Positions 41,053 to 49,202 of a stretch of DNA of 64,000 nucleotides are shown piece by piece. Both the position numbers and the translations under genes were made by a program. The DNA is from [Bacillus] enclensis (GTDB taxonomy: Bacteria > Bacillota > Bacilli > Bacillales > Bacillaceae_B), in assembly GCF_001456935.1 (NCBI RefSeq), contig NZ_KQ758485.1, positions 46,595 through 110,594 of the forward strand, written 5' to 3'. The notes beneath the pieces were generated by a model, which was given only the letters and a program-made list of their open reading frames with translations, searched no databases and was not told the origin of the DNA. Position 1 is the stretch's first letter; every line of letters starts with the position of its first letter.

Positions 41053-41157
41053 AATAAAAACAACACGTCCCTTCTTGAAAGGGTTTTGAATTATAAGAAA
41101 AGTCATTGCTTTCCTGTACTACCGTGACGTATAGTAGTTCACAAAAGGGGTGGAATT

Positions 41158-41790
41158 ATGGGAGGATGGGAACGGTTTAATACGATTGTGTACGGGATGC
41201 TTAAGCTTGCATACCTCAACCTGCTGTGGGTGTTGTTTACTATTGCGGGCCTTGTGGCATTCGGTTTTTTCCCTGCCACCGCCGCGCTGTTCACAATGGT
41301 GAGAAAATGGCAGCTCCGTGACGAGACCGGCCCGGTGTTCACGTCGTTTTGGCATACATATAAGAAGGAATTTTTTAAATCGAACGGCTACGGCCTTATT
41401 TTTACAGTGATCGGTTATATCCTTTATTACGACTTCACTTTCATCGGATTGAACAGCGGGAAGCTGACCTTCCTCGTCCCGGTGATCGTGTTGATCCTGA
41501 TCTGGTATATGATCACCCTCTTCTTTTTCTTTCCGGTTTACGTTCACTTTGATCTGCCGTTCTTCAAGGTCCTGAAGCAGTCATTGCTGATTGCATTGAC
41601 TTCACCGCTCGAACTGATCCAGATGGCGGCTGCATGCGGACTTTTATATGGGATTGTGTCCCTGCTGCCCGGTATCATTCCCCTTTTTAGTGGAAGCGTC
41701 CTTGCCTATGCGGTGATGTGGATCGGGCTGCGGGCTTTTGAAAAAGTGGAGAGGAAGAAATTGAAGAGTGAGGAAAATAAGACAGCTTGA
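41158..41790 (+). CDS. YesL-family membrane protein (DUF624)
   Basis: A 210-residue membrane protein with about five hydrophobic segments. The N-terminal YGMLKLAYLNLLWVLFTIAG with AFGFFPATAALFTMVRKW is characteristic of YesL/DUF624 proteins. These are encoded beside carbohydrate ABC importers in Bacilli, and their role is not established. AAAGGGGTGG precedes the ATG. It is divergent from the importer receptor and could share its operator region. It is followed by its own terminator. Confidence 0.85.
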   Translation: MGGWERFNTIVYGMLKLAYLNLLWVLFTIAGLVAFGFFPATAALFTMVRKWQLRDETGPVFTSFWHTYKKEFFKSNGYGLIFTVIGYILYYDFTFIGLNSGKLTFLVPVIVLILIWYMITLFFFFPVYVHFDLPFFKVLKQSLLIALTSPLELIQMAAACGLLYGIVSLLPGIIPLFSGSVLAYAVMWIGLRAFEKVERKKLKSEENKTA

Positions 41791-41801
41791 TAATGAGGTA
41801 G

Positions 41802-41832
41802 ACCGCTTCCGGTTTGGGAGCGGTTTTTTTTT
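41802..41832 (+). terminator. Terminator of the YesL-like gene
   Basis: ACCGCTTCC pairs with GGGAGCGGT around GGTTT, followed by a run of eight T. Confidence 0.85.
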
Positions 41833-41864
41833 GAGGGGGAAATTATCAAACTGCTCTTTTGAGA

Positions 41865-42140
41865 TTATCGCAACCCCAGCGGTTGATTGGAGTACAAGAC
41901 GAAGACTCCTGCGGGAGAAGTGGCCAATCGGAAAAGCGGAAGGGCTTTGAAGAGAGGCGGGTGGCATAAGACGAATTGGCCGGGAAGGCGTTCTTTGCCT
42001 TCTTGGTCGATTTGGCTTATGACATGTGCCTCTAAGTCCTGCAGCTGGACATGTGAGACCCCGCAGGCAAAGCCGAGGAGGCTCACGGGTCACCCGCGGA
42101 AAGCGAAGTCTTGCACGGAAATCAAAAAGCGGTATTGCAA
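41865..42140. repeat. Bacillaceae dispersed intergenic repeat with inserted hairpin
   Basis: The ends carry words I know from a widespread Bacillaceae intergenic element: GAAGACTCCTGCGGGAGAAG (41900-41919), GAGACCCCGCAGGCAAAGCC near 42055, GAGGAGGCTCACGGGTC and CGCGGAAAGCGAAGTCTTGC. Between them about 110 bases are added that fold as a long imperfect hairpin (GTGGCATAAGACGAATTGGCC against GGTCGATTTGGCTTATGAC, apex AAGGCGTTCTTTGCCTT). No coding frame is convincing. The remaining 42140-42365 holds a weak AAAGACTTGT site near 42198 and no gene. Confidence 0.6.
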
Positions 42141-42197
42141 CTACTGGCTAAAAGAACGATGGCAGGTCTATTTTCCCATCTGACATTACGACTATTT

Positions 42198-42209
42198 AAA
42201 GACTTGTTT
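42198..42209. promoter_or_regulatory. Weak match to the AGACAAGTCT operator
   Basis: AAAGACTTGTTT matches the reverse orientation of the operator (AAAGACTTGTCT) with one mismatch. It lies about 160 bp upstream of the second beta-propeller gene and may link it to the same regulator. Confidence 0.3.
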
Positions 42210-42365
42210 CAGGGGTTCTAAATCTATAAAAATAGGAATAACAGCATGCGGCAGTTTCACAATGACTCACCTACTCCATCTAAGAAAGAACTTACATAAA
42301 GCAGGTAGAAAGGCGGTGTATGAAGTTTTACTCAAATGAATACTATTTTCAGAGGAGATGGGAGA

Positions 42366-44591
42366 ATGAAGAAGAAGGGAAAATCGTTTTGGATCATGGC
42401 ATTGGCTTTGGTCATGCTGGCCGGATCCATGTATGTTCCGGCAGGTTCTGCCACAGCCGAAACAAACGGGCAATTTGCAGACCCTGTCAATCTCGGCCAC
42501 CAAATTGAAAGCGTTGCCGTTTATGATTCTGCTTATGGGGAGGAGGACGGACGGGACGTCATGTACACGACCGCTTCAGGAAGCCCGGCCATTTTCCAGG
42601 TAATCGACCTGGAATCGCAGGAAGTGCTGAGGTCCTACCCGCTTGAAGGGACTGGTGCCGTGTGGACACATATCACCGTTCCAAATGGCAATGTGTACAT
42701 CGGAGGAAACGGACACCTTTACGAATACTCCCCCGTGACACAGGAAGTGAAAGACCTGGGCGGGATCGGGGAAAGCGTGGTGTACGGCTTATCCTATGAT
42801 GAAGATGGCCGTGTTTACTTCGGGTCTTTCCCGAATGCGAAAGCTGGGATGTATGATCCAAGTACAGGGGAAATGAGGGATTATGGAACAGTCGCACCAG
42901 GTCAAAGTTACACTCGCTCAACCGCATACCACGATGGATTCCTTTATCTTGGTGTCGGTGTCGACAACCGTATGGTGAAGCTTGATGTGGAAACAGGCGA
43001 GTATGAGTCGATCCCTGTTCCGGACCACGTCATCCAGGGGTCAAGCGTATGGCAGATGGATGCGTTCGGCGACTATATCGTTGCAGGTGTAGGCGGCGGT
43101 GATAATTCGTTGCTTTTCTACAATACAAACACGGATCAATGGGAAGATACTTACTATGAAAATAATAAGGGACTCCGACTTATCCAGGGGCTTCCCGGCA
43201 GTGATAAGGCCTATTTCCAGCAGGGAGGGCGAATCATGGAAATCGACCACGAAACCCTGGACGCAAGTGATACAGGTGTCAGGTTCGGCACATTCATTCG
43301 CAACACAGGCTGGGTCGAACTGGAAGGTGACCCGGATTTTCCAGGTTACTCACTTGTAACCGTCCAATTTGCCGGACAAGTCACATACATGAACCTTGAG
43401 ACGAAAAAAGTAAAAACCATCCAACTTCCGGTGGTCGGAAATCCGATTCCTATCCAGACCCTTGAAAACGGACCGGACGGGAATCTGTATATGAGCGGCT
43501 ACCCGGGCGGAAAGGGTGCGGTTTACCGCCCGGATTCCGATACTTCTGAGATGTTCACACTCGGTCAGGCGGAAGGAATGGCGGCGATCGGGGACAAGAT
43601 GTATTTCGGGGTTTACCCAGGGGCGATCATCTACGAGCTTGATACCACCAAGGAAGTACTGGACAGACAGCAAATCTATGATATCCCCCATCAGGACAGA
43701 CCGTTCGAAATGGAGCCGGTGAATGATAAGCTCTATATCGGCACGATCCCTGATTACGGTAAGCTTGGCGGATCATTGACGATCCTTGATCCTGCTGATC
43801 CTGATAATGCCCAGGTTTTTGAAAATGTCATCCACAACCAGGCGATTGTCGCCCTGGCGGAAAAAGGAGACAAGCTGTACGGTTCAACCACGATTGCAGG
43901 CGGCCTTGGAATTGACCCGACAGAAGAAGCGGCAAAAGTCTTTGTTTGGGACCTTGAAAGCAATGAAAAGATTACTGAATTTGTCCCTGACATCCCCGGT
44001 CTCGACTACAACCCGCGCATGATCAGCGGGATGAGTGAAGGTCCGGACGGCCTGTTATGGTCGGCGGCCGACGGAACGATCTTCGCCATGGACCCAGAGA
44101 CACTGGAAGTGGTAAAAAGCAAGACCATCTATGAAGATGTGAAGAATTACGGCAGATGGCGCCCGATCCACATCCGCTGGGATGACAACGGCATCATGTA
44201 TACGACACTTGCCGGAAAACTGACGGCCATCGATCCGGATTCACTTGATTTTAAAACGCTAGGTTCGACAGAGCTTATGACTGTCGGCATCGACGGTGAC
44301 ATTTATTATGCGGACGGAACGGACTTGATGAAAATCGATGTGCTGGAAAATACGTTGGAATCCGCAATGGACTTGATTTCTGAAGAAGCGGCGAACGGAA
44401 GTATCAGCCACCCTGTCCATCAGCAGCTGATCAACTCACTGAAGCAGGCGGCCCATCACCGCGATAAGGGTGATTTGGATCAGGCACGGAAATTCGTTGA
44501 TAAAGCATTGGAGCATTTAAAGAAAGCCAAGGATGACGATGTGGTGAATGATTTGGAGGTTAAGCTGGCGGTTAAGACGATAGAGTTGTAA
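42366..44591 (+). CDS. Secreted beta-propeller protein with FIMAH-like C-terminus (paralogue of the 20303 gene)
   Basis: A 741-residue exported protein; the signal peptide runs from MKKKGKSFWIM to about SATAE. I take the ATG at 42366, preceded by an AGGAG/GGGAG ribosome binding site, not the frame opening at 42336. Most of the chain is a large beta-propeller with blade motifs such as GNVYIGGNG, DGRVYFGSFPNAK and DGNLYMSGYPGGKGAV. It aligns by eye with the propeller of the 20303-23386 protein, for instance DYGKLGG and GGLGIDPTEE. It lacks the N-terminal binding-like and Ig-like domains but keeps the C-terminal helical FIMAH-like domain (ISHPVHQQLINSLKQAAHHR). A glycan-binding or lyase role outside the cell is possible. 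Confidence 0.85.
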   Translation: MKKKGKSFWIMALALVMLAGSMYVPAGSATAETNGQFADPVNLGHQIESVAVYDSAYGEEDGRDVMYTTASGSPAIFQVIDLESQEVLRSYPLEGTGAVWTHITVPNGNVYIGGNGHLYEYSPVTQEVKDLGGIGESVVYGLSYDEDGRVYFGSFPNAKAGMYDPSTGEMRDYGTVAPGQSYTRSTAYHDGFLYLGVGVDNRMVKLDVETGEYESIPVPDHVIQGSSVWQMDAFGDYIVAGVGGGDNSLLFYNTNTDQWEDTYYENNKGLRLIQGLPGSDKAYFQQGGRIMEIDHETLDASDTGVRFGTFIRNTGWVELEGDPDFPGYSLVTVQFAGQVTYMNLETKKVKTIQLPVVGNPIPIQTLENGPDGNLYMSGYPGGKGAVYRPDSDTSEMFTLGQAEGMAAIGDKMYFGVYPGAIIYELDTTKEVLDRQQIYDIPHQDRPFEMEPVNDKLYIGTIPDYGKLGGSLTILDPADPDNAQVFENVIHNQAIVALAEKGDKLYGSTTIAGGLGIDPTEEAAKVFVWDLESNEKITEFVPDIPGLDYNPRMISGMSEGPDGLLWSAADGTIFAMDPETLEVVKSKTIYEDVKNYGRWRPIHIRWDDNGIMYTTLAGKLTAIDPDSLDFKTLGSTELMTVGIDGDIYYADGTDLMKIDVLENTLESAMDLISEEAANGSISHPVHQQLINSLKQAAHHRDKGDLDQARKFVDKALEHLKKAKDDDVVNDLEVKLAVKTIEL

Positions 44592-44597
44592 GTTTTG

Positions 44598-44636
44598 AAA
44601 AACCCGGTTCGGTGTGGGGCACCGAACCGGGTTTTT
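44598..44636 (+). terminator. Terminator of the second beta-propeller gene
   Basis: AACCCGGTTCGGTG pairs perfectly with CACCGAACCGGGTT around TGGGG, followed by TTTT. Confidence 0.9.
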
Positions 44637-44684
44637 TGTATGGGATGGAGTTGGCAGGGATATGGATGGTGATCGATCATTTTT

Positions 44685-44930
44685 TGTGATAACCTTCTAA
44701 CCAATTTCGGGATTTTTAACTGAAATAGGGATTTATCAACAAGATTCTGGACGTTTTTCAATTGAGACCGGGGCGGTATCAGGTGTTTCCAAACAGAGTT
44801 GGGCCAGTATCAACAATTTTAGGCGTTTTCCAACAAAAATAGGGATTTACCAACAATTTTTAAGATTTACCAACAAAAAAGCAGCAGATACCGACAATTC
44901 GACAAAAACCGACACCTCTGCGCACAGCAG
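44685..44930. repeat. Degenerate short tandem repeats (CAACAA-type)
   Basis: About ten imperfect units of roughly 20-30 bases recur, with cores such as GTATCAACAATTTTAGG, GTTTTCCAACAAAAATAGGG, ATTTACCAACAATTTTTAAG and ATTTACCAACAAAAAAGC. They decay toward both ends. The array lies between the terminator and the end of the convergent FAD oxidoreductase gene. No reading frame is supported. Confidence 0.6.
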
Positions 44931-44974
44931 CTGCAGGCCCAGACCGCACATCACCAGACACCAACACGCAACAC

Positions 44975-46567
44975 TCACCCACGCCCAAACGTACTCCTCA
45001 TCCGCCCTACCGGATCATCTTCCACACTCTCATCCCATTCCAGGACCTGACCCGCTTCAAGCAGCACATCTCTCAACTCCCTATAGTCCACATCCTGAAC
45101 CGATGATCCTTTTTCAAAAGCCAGGCTCACCGCCGCGCCCGCTGACTGCCCTATAATCATGAACACCGGTTCCATACGGATGGAGCCAAAGGCAATATGG
45201 GAACTCGATAAACAGACAGGCACCAGCAAATTGGTGCATTCTTCCGCTTTTGGACGGATTGAGCGCCAGGAAATCGGATAAGGCGAAATCGGGATTTCGA
45301 CGTCCCCTTCATTGACACAGGCGCCGTCGATGACGACCCGCCGGCAGTGATGGGAATCCATCTGATAAGATGCAAGACCGATTGAATCCCCCACGGTTGT
45401 CTGACCCAGACAATTCCGGTCGGTCATCACATAGTCCGAGATCATCCTCCTGCTTTCCCGGATATACAGTTGATGCGGCCAGTGGCCGGTTTCCGTGAAT
45501 TCATCCACCGGAAGGCCCCATCCGGACACTTCGTTACGAATCGCTTCAGGAACACTTTCATCGTGACTCAAGAAATACAGCATGCCAAGATTATAATTGA
45601 AGTGTTCCTGAAAAATCTCTTCCCGCTTTTCATAGCTTCCGTCGGGCCAGTCGTAATTCCCACCGATAAAATCAGTGGAGACCGCCCCGTAATTATTGAG
45701 ATCGGTTTTTCCATTTGGCAGCATGGTGTGGAGATTCATCGCGTCCCATACACCCGCTTTTATGTAACGGAGCAGCAAGGCATAACGGTCCCCATCATAA
45801 GAAGGAGGCTTCGGGAACGGAATGCGGTTTTCAGGCTCTTTTGTCAAACAGATGCGGAAGTTATACGCCTGTATCCGGTGATCGCCTTCACCCTGGACCT
45901 CAGATTCAGCGACACCCTCCTCCACACCAGGCAAAAGACCGCTCTCCCTGTCGCCTGCCGCCACATAGGGGTCGACCCGCACCTCAAATTTATGATGAGG
46001 TTCCCCGAACCGGACCCCGTTATAGGTCTCGCCGTATTTTGCATTCGGCTCGCGGCCCACCGTATAGGAAACCCCCGCCTTTGCCATGAGGTCCCCTTCA
46101 TAGCCTGCATCCACGAAAAAGTTTCCTTCAAAGATACAGCCATTTTCCATGATGATCCTCTTAATCTTCTTATCTTCCTTCTCTACTTTTAAAGGGTGCT
46201 GATTGCAATAGACCGGGATATGATAGTCAGAAAGCCATTTTTTAAAAACCGCAGCCGCTGCTTTAGGCTCAAAAGTCCACTGCTCTTCTTTACCGTAATA
46301 GTCTCCGATTCTCTTATAAAATTCCCTGGACAAGCCGCCGATCGCTTCTTTGGACCCGAAATCGGTCGCACCCAGTCCGCTTGCCGTGATCCCGCCAATA
46401 TGACGGCTGAATTCAGCAATGGCGACTGACAGCCCCATCTTCTTTGCCTGGATGGCGCATGTGATGCCTGCAGGGGTTGCGCCGTAAACAATTAAATCTT
46501 CGTTCACTATGAAAGGCTGAGCCATTTTTCCAGCAGGTTCATAGTATTTCAGTTTGTTATAGTCCAT
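44975..46567 (-). CDS. FAD-dependent oxidoreductase (FAD_oxidored family), second copy
   Basis: A 530-residue flavoprotein. The dinucleotide motif is LIVYGATPAGITCAIQAKKM, with FSRHIGGITASGLGATDFG after it. NFFVDAGYEGDLMAKAGVSYTVGRE is the second conserved stretch, and the C-terminal CTNLLVPVCLSSSHIAFGSI with IIGQSAGAAVSLA is also family-like. It overlaps the upstream gene (46557-48179) by 11 bases, so the two are expressed together. It is only distantly related to the 28309-29859 protein. A sugar-hydroxyl oxidation is plausible but undetermined. Confidence 0.88.
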   Translation of the reverse strand: MDYNKLKYYEPAGKMAQPFIVNEDLIVYGATPAGITCAIQAKKMGLSVAIAEFSRHIGGITASGLGATDFGSKEAIGGLSREFYKRIGDYYGKEEQWTFEPKAAAAVFKKWLSDYHIPVYCNQHPLKVEKEDKKIKRIIMENGCIFEGNFFVDAGYEGDLMAKAGVSYTVGREPNAKYGETYNGVRFGEPHHKFEVRVDPYVAAGDRESGLLPGVEEGVAESEVQGEGDHRIQAYNFRICLTKEPENRIPFPKPPSYDGDRYALLLRYIKAGVWDAMNLHTMLPNGKTDLNNYGAVSTDFIGGNYDWPDGSYEKREEIFQEHFNYNLGMLYFLSHDESVPEAIRNEVSGWGLPVDEFTETGHWPHQLYIRESRRMISDYVMTDRNCLGQTTVGDSIGLASYQMDSHHCRRVVIDGACVNEGDVEIPISPYPISWRSIRPKAEECTNLLVPVCLSSSHIAFGSIRMEPVFMIIGQSAGAAVSLAFEKGSSVQDVDYRELRDVLLEAGQVLEWDESVEDDPVGRMRSTFGRG

Positions 46568-48179
46568 CAGCGGCTCCCTCCAGCCAGCCGCGCTTAGAGG
46601 CCTCGGCAGATTTTTTCAAGAAATCAAAATAGATCAACATCATTTCCTCAGTTGAAAAAGAATCGAAGTTGTCCTTGGTTTGAATGGCGAGCAGCCGGTC
46701 ATCGACGGCAGGAGTTTGACTTTCAAGTAAATCAATGACTTCATCCAGAAAACGTATGATTTCGCGGCCAGCTTTACGGCCTTCCACTTTTTCAGGATCC
46801 ACGATCCGTGCCGGAAACAAGGGGACATTCCAAGAAGTATGCCTGGCAATGACTTTTTCTAATTTCAATAAGGTCGAAAAATGATCCTCTCCAAGGAAAG
46901 ACCGATAGGCGTCGGCCAACGTGCTGAACTCCTTGCCCCAGCTCAATCCCGCGAACATGTAATTGTTCAGCTGGTGAATCCATTTCCAAGGGTAATCAGC
47001 GTGACGTTCAGACTTCAGGTGGCAGGGTACGATCAAATTCAGGATTCCGTCCACCTGGAGTTTCTTATAGTCGTCCATATCTTCCTTCATCCTGTTCAGG
47101 AGAGGCGGGAAAAGTTCACTCAGCATGAAATGGTCGCTGTAGTATTCAAGCACGGTAAAGGACCGCCCATTTTTCATGGTCTCCGCCCTCCAATCCTTGA
47201 GGCTGTCTGCTGCCCGTGCCTGCCCGCCGCGCCGATGATGGAGGGAACGGGAATAATCCCTGCCCCAGTATGCATACAATACATCCGCTTCCCTGGAGGC
47301 TTCGGTCCCCCCTGAGCGTTCAAGCATATTCCATTCCAGACCCGCGTTATACACGATGTGTTCCACTTCGACATTCAATTTTCCGAGTACTGTCTTCAGC
47401 TTCTCCGTGAAGGCAATGTAGGCAGGCATAAAATCAGCGTGCTCTTCTTTGCCGATTCCGACGTCTTCCGGCCACAACGAGACCCTACTAACGCCCGGCG
47501 ATTCCCGGCAGATATCCTCAATCCGCTTTATTACCCGATCCTGCAGACCGCTGTCTTCAAGGAAATGAAGGGCCTGTTGTCCTTTTTCTTCTATTAAAAA
47601 AGAAAGGCTGTGGCCGCCGAGCGTGACATTCATACTACGTTTGGCCAGCTCCGCCTCGACATACCTCTTGATCTTATCCCAAAGGAAAAAAGTGAAGAAA
47701 AATTCATTCAGTCCGTTTTTGACTCCCCAGTCGATCAGGCGGATTATGTAAATGGGGTCATCGACCGTTTCAATGATATTGCCGCGTCTTTTAAATAAGG
47801 GTTCTTCCAGACAGGCAACATTTTTTGCAGAAAGAGGCGCTCTTTTTTCTGACAGATGAACCCAGCTATACCCAAGTTTTCTCGCGCAATAATCGTACAC
47901 TCCGTATAACAATGAACGTCCTTCTTTTCCGATGATCCACACATGCTTTTCATCTTCGATAACCGAGAACCCGTCATTTTTCAAGGACAATTGATTAGCA
48001 CACCAGTCAGACGTGTTGTACTCTTTTTCAAGCATCAAGAAAATGACATCCTGTTCATGATCAGAATGTCCGTCCTTCGTTACAGCGGCCTCAATTCCCG
48101 CATCCCTGAAGAGCCTCCTTAGCTCCTCCACCGCGAAAAGCGTGGTGACATGGTCATTAAAATATGCGATTGCCTTCAT
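46557..48179 (-). CDS. Intracellular glycoside-hydrolase-like protein with GH67N/GH20b-type N-terminus
   Basis: A 540-residue protein without a signal peptide. The N-terminal about 130 residues (AVEELRRLF, ANQLSLKNDGFSVIED, GRSLLYGVYDYCARKLGYSW) match the alpha/beta domain found before the catalytic barrel of GH67 alpha-glucuronidases, GH20 hexosaminidases and DUF4838 proteins. A TIM-barrel-like region follows (GVKNGLNEFFFTFFLW; VSLWPEDVGIGKEEHADFMP; EVEHIVYNAGLEWNML), and a helical C-terminus. It is translationally coupled to the FAD oxidoreductase. An uptake-and-cleave role on imported oligosaccharide is likely. I cannot assign catalytic residues, so the exact family is uncertain. Confidence 0.75.
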   Translation of the reverse strand: MKAIAYFNDHVTTLFAVEELRRLFRDAGIEAAVTKDGHSDHEQDVIFLMLEKEYNTSDWCANQLSLKNDGFSVIEDEKHVWIIGKEGRSLLYGVYDYCARKLGYSWVHLSEKRAPLSAKNVACLEEPLFKRRGNIIETVDDPIYIIRLIDWGVKNGLNEFFFTFFLWDKIKRYVEAELAKRSMNVTLGGHSLSFLIEEKGQQALHFLEDSGLQDRVIKRIEDICRESPGVSRVSLWPEDVGIGKEEHADFMPAYIAFTEKLKTVLGKLNVEVEHIVYNAGLEWNMLERSGGTEASREADVLYAYWGRDYSRSLHHRRGGQARAADSLKDWRAETMKNGRSFTVLEYYSDHFMLSELFPPLLNRMKEDMDDYKKLQVDGILNLIVPCHLKSERHADYPWKWIHQLNNYMFAGLSWGKEFSTLADAYRSFLGEDHFSTLLKLEKVIARHTSWNVPLFPARIVDPEKVEGRKAGREIIRFLDEVIDLLESQTPAVDDRLLAIQTKDNFDSFSTEEMMLIYFDFLKKSAEASKRGWLEGAADGL

Positions 48180-48251
48180 CAGAACACTCCCCTCCGTGCT
48201 TTATATACCTATAACCATATCCTTTACCTCACGTCCATAAAATGACTTTAA

Positions 48252-48315
48252 AGGGACAGGGGGACAGGTTCGTTGTCCCAGCACGCTGGGACAATGAACC
48301 TGTCCCCCTGTCCCA
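48252..48315. repeat. REP-like element, long palindrome
   Basis: GGGACAGGGGGACAGGTTCG and TTGTCCCAGC are mirrored by GCTGGGACAA and TGAACCTGTCCCCCTGTCCC, with one mismatch at G/A. It is a near-perfect hairpin between divergent genes, upstream of DUF5317. Confidence 0.85.
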
Positions 48316-48439
48316 AAGAAATTTCAGAAAAAGTAAACATTTCCAATTATTTTCCGTTATAATGGAAGTAGATTGTGTCAGTTTTTATAATATTTTGTCA
48401 CTTCATATTCATATTTACAGCTAAATCGGAGGATATCTC

Positions 48440-49006
48440 ATGGTCTTTGACGGAATTTTGATTGCCATCATCATCGGTTTCATTCGCGGGGGAAGCCTGA
48501 AAGGGTTTGCCGATCTCACTTTTAAGAAGGGGTGGATCTTCCCTCTATTACTCTTATTCCAAATCGTCATTTTTTATTTTCAAAATAAGATAGAGTGGGT
48601 CGGGCAGATTAGTAATCTCTCATTTATGGCTGTGTATGTCGTCGGACTCTACTTTTTACTGGCGAATCGCCATCATCCTCAGTTCATCACGATTTTCATC
48701 GGGGTGCTGCTGAACTTTATTGTCATGGCAGTAAATGGAGGAAGAATGCCGGTTTCCCTCGAAGCAGCGTCTGTCATTGATCCTTATTACCTGGAAGCAA
48801 CGAAGAATGCCCTTTACGCGAAACACACGTTGGTAACCGAATCTACCAATCTGGCTTTCCTGGGGGATATTATCCCTCTGTCCGCCCCCTATCCAAGGGA
48901 GCAGGCCATCAGTATCGGGGATGTCGTCATGAACATAGGGGCCTATCTTTTCATCCAATCTGTGATGGTTCGAAAGAAGGATAAACTTCTATCAACCACT
49001 ACTTAA
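48440..49006 (+). CDS. DUF5317-family membrane protein
   Basis: A 188-residue protein with five or more hydrophobic helices. FIRGGSLKGFADLTFKKGW near the N-terminus and the motif VNGGRMPVSLEAAS are typical of DUF5317. TCGGAGGATATC precedes the ATG. It is followed 20 bases later by a 31-residue membrane peptide and then the GGDEF/HD-GYP gene, suggesting a shared transcript. No enzymatic function is known to me. Confidence 0.85.
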   Translation: MVFDGILIAIIIGFIRGGSLKGFADLTFKKGWIFPLLLLFQIVIFYFQNKIEWVGQISNLSFMAVYVVGLYFLLANRHHPQFITIFIGVLLNFIVMAVNGGRMPVSLEAASVIDPYYLEATKNALYAKHTLVTESTNLAFLGDIIPLSAPYPREQAISIGDVVMNIGAYLFIQSVMVRKKDKLLSTTT

Positions 49007-49026
49007 TTTAAAGGAGGTGAGTTATA

Positions 49027-49122
49027 ATGAAAAATAAAGCAAAAGCGGCCGTTATTAACCTTATTATCGTTGGTTCTGCAATCGTAGCCCTGACTTCAGG
49101 ATGGAAGTTCTGGGAATTCTAA
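49027..49122 (+). CDS. 31-residue hydrophobic membrane peptide
   Basis: An ATG at 49027 with a very strong AAAGGAGGTGA opens a 31-codon frame: MKNKAKAAVINLIIVGSAIV, then ALTSGWKFWEF. It has a basic start, one hydrophobic helix and an aromatic Trp/Phe-rich end. The strong ribosome binding site and its place between DUF5317 and the c-di-GMP enzyme argue that it is real. It could be a membrane microprotein regulating a neighbour or a secreted peptide. It is too short to classify. Confidence 0.65.
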   Translation: MKNKAKAAVINLIIVGSAIVALTSGWKFWEF

Positions 49123-49135
49123 AAAATAACACTAA

Positions 49136-49182
49136 GGCCGTCCCATTGGTACATACTATTATTGATGGGCCGGCCCTTATTC
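49136..49182 (+). terminator. Hairpin between the small peptide and the GGDEF/HD-GYP gene
   Basis: GGCCGTCCCAT pairs with ATGGGCCGGCC with one mismatch around an 18-base loop, followed by CTTATTCTTTT. It may reduce transcription into the c-di-GMP gene. Confidence 0.55.
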
Positions 49183-49202
49183 TTTTCGAGAGAGTGATAA
49201 AG

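Noticed and set aside
41791..42365. Protein-coding frames in the gap after YesL
   Set aside because: All cover the dispersed repeat and lack ribosome binding sites and protein-like composition.
49101..49202. Upstream extension of the GGDEF/HD-GYP frame
   Set aside because: It overlaps the small peptide gene and a hairpin; the ATG at 49203 begins a normal membrane helix.
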